Made by a program: the position numbers and the translations under genes. A stretch of 64,000 bases of DNA from Crotophaga sulcirostris. Its lineage: Eukaryota > Chordata > Aves > Cuculiformes > Crotophagidae. Under the pieces are notes generated by a model. It did no database searches, was not told the DNA's origin, and saw nothing but the letters and a program-made list of their open reading frames with translations. Below are positions 10,011 to 21,320 of this stretch, piece by piece (positions within the stretch are counted from its first letter, which is position 1; the number at the start of each line of letters is the position of its first letter). The stretch spans positions 3,234 to 67,233 of the forward strand of contig VYZB01000523.1 of NCBI GenBank assembly GCA_013397455.1, in the 5' to 3' direction.

Positions 10011-10760
10011 GAATTGAAGGACATACTAAACATAGTGAGAGTCTAGTAATTTAAATTTCAATCCTGCCTCTACACCCAAGCATCCAAGAAGGGGTTTGAT
10101 CCAGCACATGGACCAAGAGCCCCAAAGGAAGATGCCTTGATTTGGGACTCCAGATATTAATTCATTTTATTGTGTGCTGGAAATGAAACATTAAGCGACT
10201 GCCCCGTCTTGCTGAAAAGTGAAATTCAGTCAATATCACAGAAAACATTTAATAATACTAGTAACACAGACAAATAAAACAATTAATTACTTGTTACTAA
10301 ACATGACAGCAGTTTGAAAACTGTATTTTGCATATTTCATTGGTACAGTGACTCTCGGGAGCCATCCAGCAGAAGCATTTGATGCAGTTGGATGTGTTTC
10401 ATGTTTAAACAGAAGCAAATAATTGAGACGTATGGGCTTTAAGACATAACCAAGGCTTTGCACATAGAACTCACTTGCTCACAGAAAAGCTCATCAAAGT
10501 ACACCAATGACCAAAATCAAAACAAAAGCAAGTTGCTGAATTTTTCTCTGAGTTGCCAAACCGTAGCTGCACTGCAACCTTTTGAACTATTTTCAGATGT
10601 TTTTCCTTGAACTTTTAATGCTATTCAAGGAACGTACAAATATTTTCTTTGTCGTTCGTGTAATGAAGATTCAATAAAACCTGTTTTTGAGTATCTTGTG
10701 ATTTTTTTTTTATTCTCAGTATACTGTGTTTTTTGTATTTGAATAGATTTTAATGGGTGA
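10010..10760 (+). other. 3'-UTR-like or conserved non-coding block
   Basis: High-complexity AT-rich sequence includes a TAATTG site (10420-10425) and a perfect inverted repeat (10603-10632). It ends with AATAAA at 10673-10678, followed by TGTTTTTGAG, TTGTGATT and T10. That arrangement (poly(A) signal plus GU/U-rich downstream element) is typical of a mammalian or avian transcript 3' end. No coding frame lies upstream in the window, so this would be the end of a non-coding RNA or of an alternative 3' exon. It could also be a regulatory element with a chance AATAAA. Confidence 0.3.
10603..10632. repeat. Perfect 9-bp inverted repeat of TTCCTTGAA
   Basis: TTCCTTGAA (10603-10611) and TTCAAGGAA (10624-10632) are exact reverse complements separated by 12 nt. 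Each arm fits the STAT consensus TTCN3GAA. As RNA this would form a 9-bp stem with a 12-nt loop about 40 nt upstream of the AATAAA. Confidence 0.7.
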
Positions 10761-13700
10761 CATCTAGCCACACTATAGCAAATTGTGGAGGAGGCTAATA
10801 TACAAAATTATTATAAGGAGATTATGAAAGGATAAAACTTCAGTGCCTCTTTATGTATTTTTATTCATAATAATGCTGGCTTGCATACAACACTTTTTAA
10901 AATTAATGCCCTGAGTATCTAGGAGGCAGAATAGTAAACGGAGAGCCTGGGTCTGAGTTTGACCCAGGTAAGGAAGGCATAATTCTGCATGTCAGAAAGT
11001 GCAATTCTACACCACGTTGGCTTTGGTGCAATCTTGGCTTAAGAAATCCTCTCCCTCTGCCAGGAGAGACTCTTCTGCCTGGAGGAGTCAGCCTGGTGCC
11101 AGCGCAGCAATCCACTGCCTTCTCCCAGCTATGTTAATGAAATTCCTTGTGGGACCACACTGGAAGAAAGGCTATTGAAACAATTACAATTAAAAATAGT
11201 TCTCCCTCTCCTCCTCCCGCCAACGGTTTATTTTTAACTCCCATCACTTCAGTGCTCTGATTTAAGTACTGTTCTACAAGTAGTTGTTTGGGCATAACTG
11301 AGGAGGTGACAAACTGCAGGCCAGAGGTGGGAACAAGCACCTGGGATAGGGGCTGCTTGCAGCAGCTTATCTGCCAAAGGTGGTGTATCACTGAACTATG
11401 GTGTGACAGCTCATTGTATGAACTTAAACTTTGCCTTTCCTGACTGTTTTCATAGACATGCAGCATCTCTGCTGCAAATTCCTACTCCAGAAGCGTTGCT
11501 TTCCTACCCCAACCTGGTTCATTTACATTAGAGATTTACAGTCCTGTGAGTTATATCTTGGAGAAACACCGTGTAGACAAAGCCTCAGCCAAATTGTGAG
11601 CCCTGTGTCCTTAAAGACCTTTATTTAGATGGTTAACTTTCAGCCAGTGGAAGGCTTAGATGGACAGGGTTAGGGGCAGGCATGTAGTCAGAGAGGGTGC
11701 CTTGGCAACAGCCACCTACACACCTCAGCTGTGTTCCCTTGCGTGTTTCACTTAAATGCTAATAATCAAGCTGTGTATGTGATTCAGGATTGAGTAAGAA
11801 CTCCTACTGGGTCATTTTGGCCAGGACTTAGGGTTCTTCCATCTTTTCTTAGAGCACAGGCTATGAGTCACTTGCTGAAATCTCCTTTCTTATCTCTCAG
11901 ACATCCTGCCACTTCATGGACCTCAGGCAATGGTGGCCCTTTGATTTCTTCTGTTGTCTGTCAGTGATTTTTGTCTCTTCAGGGCTCAAAAACTACAACC
12001 TAATTTGAATTTTTGGATATAGCCTTGTAAGCACTTGGGTGAACTTGCATAGCCTTTAGCATACAGGAAATCAGATAATATCTTATCTTCTCCCCATTAG
12101 GGTAAAAGTGTGTCCCTAGCACATTATTAACCAATGGATTCTAGAGCAGAGAACACAGTATACTGTATAACTCATCCTACAGTTCTCTAGATTAAAAGCA
12201 ATCATCTGACTTGTTCACATGTGACAGCATCACAGCATGATATTACCCAGAACCCACTGAGGCCAGTGGAAGAAACAGTAGTTCAGTTGGGATTGGACTT
12301 CTCCTTTAGTGCCTCAGGTAACTCACCTTACACATTACACATCCCTGGGTTTTGAGCCTCCACCATGCTCATTAGCCATTATTTTTCCTTACAGCCTTGG
12401 CCTGGACTTCAGCTACTTCATGTTTATCTGCCATTTCTAAACTCTTTTCCATCATACAAGGAGTACAGGTTTCCACTAATTTCAGTGACTTTCCCTGCAC
12501 TGAAATACCTTTCTGTTTGCCTGTGAACCTCATTCATGCCTTTTTTGTTCTCACTTCCCATAGCTGAAGCATCAAAAAACTGATACAGATTATACAGAAC
12601 CTACACACTAACTCTGGGCACCACAATATATGGTATGTAAACAATTTTTTCAAAAACATAATGCATTTTCCTGGTAACCCTTACATATCCATCAAGCTGG
12701 TAGTTATTTCAGAGAAGACCCATGTTACTCATAAAAAGTCCTTACTAAAATCAGCCAAAATTCTGAGGGGAAAAAAAAAAAAAGACAGACAGGCAGGTAA
12801 CTAATCCATTTTGGAGCTGCCTGGTTGAAGCATGCTTTTAGAGGACAGGCAAAAATCAGTTTCTTTCCTGAATGAGGAACAACATGATGGTTTAAATAGG
12901 GAAGGCTAAAGGATGACCACCCAGTTGCTGCCTGCACAGAAAACATTCCCAAGAGGAGGACTGATCTGACATGGTCATAGTAGATGGTTACAAACTGCTG
13001 GAGAGGTGGTACTGGCTCAGAGCCCCCACCCCCATGCTCCCTTTCCTGGTTGTAGTTTATGCAAAAGAGTAGAAAGAAGGAAACCATGTGAAATTAGGAA
13101 GACAAATGCAATAAATATACCTGAGCTTGTCTACTTGTTTTAGTGGTTAATGCCACTAGAGAAACCCTGCAGGGATTTAAACATTTCTTAGTGATGAAGA
13201 TTTATGAAGCCCTTTTAGAAACTTCATTAAGAGGTCAGAGAGATTTAAGTGGCCTTACAAGCTCTGCACTGAGCTAAGAGATTCACTTTGCAGAAACTTA
13301 GCCAAGGCATCGTGGGGAAACCTGGCTTGCAAGGACTTTTCATGCTCTCTGGTCCAGGAGAAACGAGACTGTGTGCCCTACGGATCTGGATGGTACAACG
13401 TGCTGCTGAAGTCCCAAGTGGGGCTCATGGGGCATTGGATAGTTAAAGGAAACTGCTTAGTAAAAGTAATTGCTTTGAATAGTGTTAAGGCCAGCGTACT
13501 CTGGTAAGCAAACCAAGTCTGTATACACTGTTCAAATATCTCTCTTCTTTCAGCTTCCCTCAGTTTGCCCAAAATATGGTAAAACATTTTTGTAGTTCAG
13601 AGGTGTGTGTTTGCATCCTTCTGACAACAAGTGCTACCCGAATCCCTTCAAATCATAGTGCAGAATCTTACCTTCCATACTGATGCCTGTAAGCAGTTGT

Positions 13701-15360
13701 TTAGCACTGGGATTATTTAGATATAAATAGCAGTGCTCATTAATCTAGCAATCACTGACTTCTAGCTATGAAAATGCAAATTGGATTGGCTTGTTTGTGT
13801 ATTTGTGAGAGAGAAGGTGGTAGGTGGGAGGGGGAATGTTCCCTGGGTGCTGCTGTTATCACCCTTTTGTCTCACTAAGAGCCAGGGAACGTTTCATCTG
13901 CACCCAGGAGGGCTTTACTGGCTCTACTCCACCATTGCTGAGGTGGGTGTACATCATGAGCATCTCGAAGAGGTGGTTCATGGACTGACAGATTGGGTCA
14001 ACAACAGTTTCTGGATTTTTTCTTTCATAGCTTCACAGCAGGATAAGCTCTGGTAGCTGGGAAAGCCAGCAAACCTTGACAGAGTGAGAGATGAAGACTG
14101 CTCTTGTGTCACAGGTGAATTACACTGCCTTTGGCTCGCTGAAGCTGCCCAGCCATCAGGAAGCAGCCATGGTGGAGAGATGTCATGAGCAATTCAGCAT
14201 AAACCAAAGCAGCAAATCTCCTCCAGAAGCTGTGTTTCAGCTTAAATGCCCTCCTGAAGCAACCACCCTTCAGTAGATGGCTTATAACCCAACACACAGT
14301 GCTTCAGATGAAGTGCAGGAGGCGTTACACAACCTCAGTGCCTCACGAGGAGGCGAGAGCCTCCCTTAGAGCTAGGAGGGGAGGTAAAAAGAGAAAGACG
14401 ATAGAGGATGGGGAATGGGAGAGACGTGAGAAATCTGTGGTAAGAAGAGAAATGCTGGACTGTGCCATCAAAGACCTCCCTCACTTCGTACCCCATTCCA
14501 ACAGCTGCCAGCAGCAGGCACTTACAGAAACCTCCTGAAAAAAGCCCATATAAGGCAGCGTCTCTCCTGTTTTTTTCTCCCATCCCCAGCATGTCAAATA
14601 CCTTCAAATCTAAATGCCTTCAACATGAATTGAAGCAGGCTCCTGAGTTTTAGTGGTGTGTTATTGGAAGGAGAATCTCATAGTGGAGTCAGTTTAACAA
14701 TTCATTTTCATTGTTTCAGGAAAGTTAAATGAGGGCTACTAGCCCTAATTCAGGAGTTCAATTTTTACATTTCTGCAGTTTAAAGCACCTGCTTTACACT
14801 AATTGAGAGGGATGGAGGGAAGTATGTGCTTGTGAATGACGTTCCTCAATCAGGTTTCACCGCAGAATGACTTGAGCCTAGGGTAACCTCCAGTAAGTGT
14901 TAAATGTATAAATGATGCTCAGTCACCTCTCTGGGTAACAGCACTACCTGGCACTACTTTAGCATCTGTTAGAAATGTAGCATTGGCTACAGAGTCTCCA
15001 AATCAAGCCATAGCAACACTTCCCAAACAGTTATTTGAGAAACAATTCAGTATTCATCGATACCAAAAGGAAGTTGATCTTCCATTATCTCAATCCTGCA
15101 GAGTTTCTTAAAGGAAAAAAGGACCATACCTTGCTGCCTTCCTTTGACTACAATCATCTGCTGGGGCAAGCAGAGACTCCTTAGTGAGCTGATTACCATT
15201 ACTGCTGGCAGGAAGGAGAAGCCTCCCTCATGACAGTGAGTCACGAGATCTCAGCATGGACAAGGAGAGCTACTACAGAAGAGCCTGTTGCGTAATATCC
15301 CAAAGAAGAGCAATTAAGTGGCTTCATTGATGCAAGTTTTGCATGAGCTACACACTACAA
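10760..15360. other. Intergenic/intronic sequence, no gene seen
   Basis: No repeat family or domain is recognisable. Open frames at 11134-11466, 12725-13087, 13781-14056 and 14299-14607 lack domains and overlap frames on the other strand. The only simple repeat noted is an A13 run at 12771-12783. Confidence 0.5.
12771..12783. repeat. Poly-A tract (A13)
   Basis: Thirteen A bases followed by GACAGACAGGCAGG, a short GACA-like low-complexity stretch. Confidence 0.8.
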
Positions 15361-15690
15361 ATAGCAACTTCATTCAATGACACATGCTAGAGATAGGAAG
15401 AGCCAAGATAATAATGTTTTGTTGCGGCGTTTTGGGAAGCTGGGGATCAGGAATTTTTCCAGAGCGGGAAGCTCGGTTTTTTTAGCTGAAGTCCTTGTTT
15501 TGATTTCAAGCACTGCTGACTGTGCAATGTTGCCACATTTTTTAGATATCTTTTTTATTGTTCCCTGGATTGTAGGGCACAGGGAGATTTCTGCAGTAGA
15601 CAACAACTCTTCTGAGGCGTATGCTATAAGAGTGGAAGGAATTTGCTCCAGATCTGCTATAAATACGGTGTCAGCTCACATTAGATAAAT
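15360..15690. other. Candidate conserved non-coding block
   Basis: This AT-rich, high-complexity stretch keeps several CpGs (GCGGCG at about 15424, GCGGGAAGCTCGG at about 15464). It has open frames on both strands (103 codons plus, 78 codons minus) that share no features of real exons. Texture suggests a regulatory element; a chance open region is equally possible. Confidence 0.2.
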
Positions 15691-17230
15691 ACCTCTACAT
15701 CAGGAGCATTGCCCTTGAATACCTTAAGGAGACTGGGGATACAGGACAAAGAGAAGTGGTGTGTGGCTTGGGCACCCAGTGTCTGAGTTCCCCATGCACC
15801 ATGTCAGTCCTCGGTGCCCATAGTTGCCTCCACAGCCTTGAGGTGCGGCACATTGCATCTCTGACCCTCTTAGCCAGCTGCTGCTGATTGCCAGATGTTG
15901 CAATGGCTCAACTAGGAGAGAAAAGTTGTCCTGGGGGCCGCTTAATAAGCTTATAAACCTGTGCAAATCTAGTAGACAAAATCCTGACCTGTATGGTTTT
16001 GGGTAATAGCAACTACAGGGAGTAAAAGGACTTGGAGGGCTTAATAACGGATCTTGAAAATAAACTCACAGTGAAGCGTACTCTGATCCTTCATCTGGAG
16101 ACATATTCATAGGCTACCAAATTAGGAAAAAATCTGAGGAGACAGGAATTCATGAATCTGGGCCTTTTTGCCATTGTTTGGGTTTTTTTTTCCTCATTTT
16201 CCACCTGCAACAAAATACAAGTGGTCAAAAAATTCTCTAGGAACTTGTGCTGATCCTCAATTAGCACTCCTAAAACTTCTGCTCACTTTAGGTTTGTGAG
16301 TGAAACAAAAGATAAGCAGAGCACAGCCCTGCTTTTCCTTGAGCCACTGGGAATCATGCCAGCATTTGATTTTTTTTTAAATCTGATTTCCTCAGCTGAT
16401 TTAGTCATGCAAAATTAGCAGCCTCAAGAAGGAAAGTGTGAGTGTGTTAAGCCTGTTATACACTAAAATGCGTTATGTTTTCCATCAGTTCCATTAAGCA
16501 AAACCTGTACACCTGTGAAGCACCATAATTCTTTCCCCCTCTCTCTGTGGCAGAGCTTTAGCAAACAAGTGAGTAGCAATGTTTGTTGCAAACCTTCTTC
16601 TTCTGGACTTTGAGTGCTGTCATGGCTCTTACCTGGGGGCTGTCAGCCCAGACACCACATCCTTTTTCTGCAGAGGAGAAGGAGAACTGTACTCTATCCT
16701 TTCACCTCCATGTAGTAAGAAGTCACAGGGAACTGCGGGGACCATTCAGGAACCTCATCCTGAGTTGCTGTGACTGGATTTGCTAGGGAGCTTTTCCTAC
16801 TGGAAAGCAAAAATGCCACAACTGCTCATCTGCCTATGCACGTACACTGGGCTGTGTGTAGGAACCAGGGTGGGCAGAATGGCTCCTACCCAGCACAATG
16901 CTGTGTGTGGTTCGCCCCTGTACCACCCTGGCTCTTGGGAAGCATGGAGCACAAGCAGGAGTGAAAGCGTCTGGCAGTGGCAGCCACTCCAAAAATGCTA
17001 CATGGGCTGAGATCCCACCTGCTGCATCATCTGGAATGAAACTGAGTATTTTGGGGCTGCCCAGTCCAACCAAGTTAAAAATAAGTGTGTCTTCAGGTAA
17101 CAGACTTCAAATGTAGAAATTAGGCTGCTGCAAAAATGAAAGGAGTATTTTTTCCTTTGTTGGCAGACAGAAGTGATGGGCTGCCTGTTTGACAAAGGTA
17201 TAGGTGATGTTAAAACTCTACCAGAGAGGA
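15690..17230. other. Intergenic/intronic sequence, no gene seen
   Basis: Mixed-composition DNA. Small frames at 16579-17116 on both strands have no domain. Nothing else is recognisable before the CR1 tail at 17231. Confidence 0.45.
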
Positions 17231-17345
17231 GCGGAGAATCTCTGTCCTCTGGTTTTAAGAGCAGGTTAAACACCTAAGGAGAAGGCAAGACATAGGAAAA
17301 AAAAAAGACTTGGTAGCTCCCTGAGATCCCTCCCAACAGAATTCT
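17231..17345 (+). mobile_element. Old CR1 LINE 3' fragment
   Basis: The order of words matches a CR1 3' end: 'GAGAATCTCTGTCCTCTGG' corresponds to the GAGTCTCCATCCCTGGAGG segment, 'TTTTAAGAGCAGGTTAAACA' to TTTTTAAGAACAGGTTAGACA, and 'GACTTGGTAGCTCCCTGAGA' with 'TCCCTCCCAAC' to the GATGATCTCCTGAGGTCCCTTCCAAC end. An A10 run interrupts it. High divergence marks an older copy than the one at the left edge. Confidence 0.6.
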
Positions 17346-17799
17346 TCTCTGGCTCTGTAAACGAGCGATGATCCACGTCTGCCAGTGGACAGTGTGGTCG
17401 CAGGGAGAAAAGTTACATTCCTCAAATAAATGATTCATTGAGAATCAGCAACCAGCTCCAGGAACTGTCAAAGTTTTGCCTCAAACTTAGTCACGAAATC
17501 AAGAGGAGTTAAAAAAGGAATGGCTGTGGCTCAGCAATGAAACCCCTTCAGTAATGAAAACCCCACCAATAAATACCAGTGAGTGCTGGTACGAACCTTT
17601 ATTTCTAGAAATTATTTTAGCTGTGGAAAATATAAACTGTGTCTTCCCTGCAGACACAGCCAAAACTAATCAAAATACTCCTTGTAACACAAAGGAAATA
17701 CCTCTGGGCTGCGATAAGGAATATGAGTGTAGTTCTTTTACGTCTCCACTAGCTAATAACAATAAGATGGACTGGTGGCACTGTTTTCAGCATGGAGAT

Positions 17800-18480
17800 T
17801 AATAGTCAGGGAGAAACTGAGAAGGAGAAAGTGCACTTTCAGTTTTCTTTCCGTTGGCTAATTAAAAAGCCCATATCTGAGAGGAAACGTTGTGGAAATG
17901 AGAGCTATTTGGATGTGCCTTCCCCCAAATACTATCATTCTGCTTTGTGAGGAATGCTTTATTAACGCTAATCTCATCCCTGTGCTTTGACAGAAGTTAC
18001 GGTTTCCTTCCTCTGCAGCCGCTAAGGTTCAGTTCTATTACAGGGTTTGTTTAATGGGAGCTTTATTATTTTACTAAATTACCTCATCTTCTGGGAACAA
18101 ACTTAACCTTGAACTACGAAGCTAAATGGTTTTTTAATGATGCGAGTCTGTTTGGAAATTGTGCTTTGATGACTCTAAATTTTCTTCATTATGCATGTTT
18201 AATACGTGTAATATACACACAAAAAAGTGACTCATTTCTGCAGACTTTCCTGATTTGAAAATCAATTTACTGCAATTATTAGGGTTAAGACAAGTGGGAA
18301 CAAACATCCTTAATGGTCTTCAAGCCCCAATGGGGAGCCCCTTACAACACTGGAGAACCCATCTTCAGTACGTGGGGAAATTACACAACATTGATGTTTA
18401 AATATTCAATATTGAAATGTTTAGTTTCTAAGATAATTTAAATATCGCTCATAAATGCATTCTGAGATGGAGCCTTCTTG
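17800..18480. promoter_or_regulatory. Candidate distal enhancer / conserved non-coding element
   Basis: About 650 bp of high-complexity sequence with closely packed transcription-factor-like motifs: TAATTA (17859-17864), TGACAG of the TALE type (17988-17993), ATTATGCAT of the POU type (18188-18196), and many AT homeodomain cores. No repeat or reading frame is present. This texture is typical of deeply conserved vertebrate enhancers. No alignment was available, so this is an inference. Confidence 0.35.
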
Positions 18481-21250
18481 TGCTGCCATGACACTTAATG
18501 AGAAACTATGAGGAAAAATGAGAAACTACCATTAGCCCAAACGAGACAGTGATTGGATCCAGAGTTTGTAGTCACGCCAAATGAATGTGATTTTTCTAGG
18601 ATGATCTATGGGATGGTAGGTCTCTCTGATCCAAGGGAAACTAGGCTTTTGCTTGCAGGGCTGTTTTCTGAGTGCAGAGAATGAAGCACAATATGGAGCT
18701 GTTTTGTTAAGATCTGGTGTATACTGTCTTAGTTCCTGTTTGATTCCCTCCCAGATGCCTGTAAGTCCCTGCAAACCCACACAAAAGACTTCTTGACTCA
18801 AGAAAAATGTATGTCTATGTTTAGGGTGTGTGCAGTTTGGGTACTTATTAGAGTGTATTGCCCAGAGGTCATCTTTGGGCTAAACTGGGGACAGTGTTTT
18901 TCATTTGTGTCAGACTTGAGTGGGAAGAAATACATGAAAATCAAATAGAAATATGCTGTTTGCTAATGTAGTAGCTATATTGTGATGATAGATATCTATT
19001 ACATTGTTAGAATTGTGTTAGAGCTTCCATTGTCTCCCTTCAGAAGACCCCTGGCTCTTCCTGCAGAAGGAGCAGGGGCCTGGCTGGTGCTTCCTGTTCC
19101 TCATCAAATTGCCAGACCCACTCAGCCACACCGAGTCTATCTCAGGCTTCCCAGACACACTGAGGTGTCCCAGATCTGCTACGTGCGTGCGTGTGTCCCT
19201 TGCCTGTTATCTGGGAAAAATGGTGCACACATCTAGGGTCGTTAGGGAACTGAAACTTGAAAAGTTAATCCTTTGGGAAGCAAAGATTTGTTCCCAGCCA
19301 CTACATCTCTGAGGAATAGGGGCCCTTCTCTGGTCCTAGATGGAAGTGTGGCTTCACAAAATAAGGGAAGAGGTTCCCTGAAAAAAGTGGCAACTGTGGA
19401 CGGCCTTCAACACTGGAAGAACTCATCAGGAGTTCCAAGAAGTTCCCTGGAGTAAAAGCTACCAGGGCCGTGGACAGGCTGGATAAGTTGTCCCAAGGGC
19501 TCCAGGCAGCCCTTGCTCACATCAGGCTTCCAGTTCTGCCCCATACTGCAGAGGCATTACAAACAAGAGTGTTGTGAACAGGCTGCTTTCAGAACATTTT
19601 TCATTCTACCTTTGTAACCCTATGCAACACTCCTGGCACATCAACATGAAAACAGATGTCTCTAACGATAGCCTCAGAACTGGCACGAGTTATTTGATCT
19701 GTTATTAGACAGTCAGAATCAGCTGAAAATCGTCCAGAAGAGAAACCAACAATTCTGACACCTGGTTTCCTGGTCCTCAGAAGCTACAAAGTTGCTGTCT
19801 GGGCTTTGCACTCACCTTAAGAGTCCAGTCTCTTTCCCTGGATGGTCTCATCAGATGGTCCACACTGCTACCATAACATGTCCAAATCATCCAGATCAAA
19901 CTCTTCATTCTTTTTTGGTGCCATCCAATTCTCATTCTCTTACTGTAGATTTTTATACAGAGGTCTCTGTTTTTGCCTCAAGGAATGGTGGTTAGTTGAC
20001 CTGAAGAGATCACAAACAACAAAGTGTGTTGTCCCCCCCGCCCCTAAACTTTTTGTTCCCTCCAGCAGCGCCATGTAATAGTCCCAGGCTCCCACATTAT
20101 TACGAGTCTCTGAAAATTCTTGCCCTACCAAGTAGGAAGACCAACTTTCCCCCAGGCAAAATTTCACAGTTATGTGTCAAAATATTTTCCAGATGAGAGC
20201 TGTGGGGCAACACAACATGACTGATATCAGAAAGCTGAGGGAGGAGTTCTGGCAGAAGTTCATTATTTGAGGGTAGTGGTGATTCCCCACTACTTTCCTA
20301 TGAGGAGGCGATGATCTGGATGTAGACCAGATTACGAGGTCATTTAGCCATGTTAGTCCTAGGATACTCTGCCAGTTTGCTTCCTCCACCACCTGGGATT
20401 GCACAGAAGCCCTGTGCCAACGCAGCCCTAGTGTATCTCTGAGGTGAGCATGGAGTGAGCACCTACATTTCAAAAGGGCTTCTTGTGCCTTAAAAACTGC
20501 AACTTGTCCACCTCTGATTTATTCCACCTTTATTGCCTGTAGACTGAAGACAAAAACACCCTTCAAGAAGGCACTAAAAGTAAAACATTCATATTTCCTG
20601 CAGATGATCCTCCACATGTAAAAGAATATCTTTTCATATTTTCTTCCCCCTGGTCCTCTCCTTAGGTGTAAGTTCTGCCAACGTAAGTTCATAGCATTGC
20701 TTGGAGATTCAGTTGACAGACAAGGTCCTGCTGTGCTACTAAACATAAACATTTCACCTTCTTGTTGTGTTAAGCCTTGGTTGGAATTTTTTTCCCTCAA
20801 TATTTTTTTCCAAATGGGAATGCAAGCAGCTGAAGCCCAGCAAGAAAACATGAAAATAGATTTCTAGGAAAGTAACCAAAAGAGCTTTACCAGCAGGACA
20901 AGTTGCTTATAGAGAACTATTTTAGGAACGTGGGGAAATGAAACTTTGAAGACAGAGTTCCAAGAGGGAAGATTTACGGAGGAGCTGAGGGTTCAAAGCA
21001 GAATGACAGCACGGCTATCAGGAAACTGTCTCTGCACCTGTTTCTCCACCAGCTGCCTAACTGTACTCCCCCTCTTTTCTGCTGGCAGCTGAACGACCGA
21101 GATCTGCATCCTATTTTGTACTAATCCGCTCCACCGTCTGTCTGGAAATGTTTGCCAGTCACCTCATCCCCTCCTGCTCCTGAGCAGAGACATAAGACAC
21201 AGTTTCTGGTTTTAATGCCCAGCTGTGCTCCAGAGATCTTGTATAAATCC
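18480..21250. other. Intergenic/intronic sequence, no gene seen
   Basis: Domain-less short frames only (18532-18801, 19109-19312, 20519-20851). There is a small C-run (CCCCCCCGCCCC, about 20033-20044). No mobile element is recognised. Confidence 0.5.
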
Positions 21251-21254
21251 AAGT

Positions 21255-21320
21255 CACACTCTCAGAAAACAGCGTTGTGGCGTGCTTCAGTTTCCCATCT
21301 GTACAAGGAGAATATGTTAC
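21255..21320 (+). mobile_element. Possible ancient MIR/L2-type SINE relic
   Basis: CTTCAGTTTCCCATCTGTAC (about 21285-21304) preceded by 'AAGTCACACTCTCAG' resembles the MIR segment 'AAGTCACTTAACCTCTCTG...CTCAGTTTCCTCATCTGTAAA'. Only one segment can be followed, so the assignment is tentative. Amniote genomes do carry such ancient relics. Confidence 0.4.
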
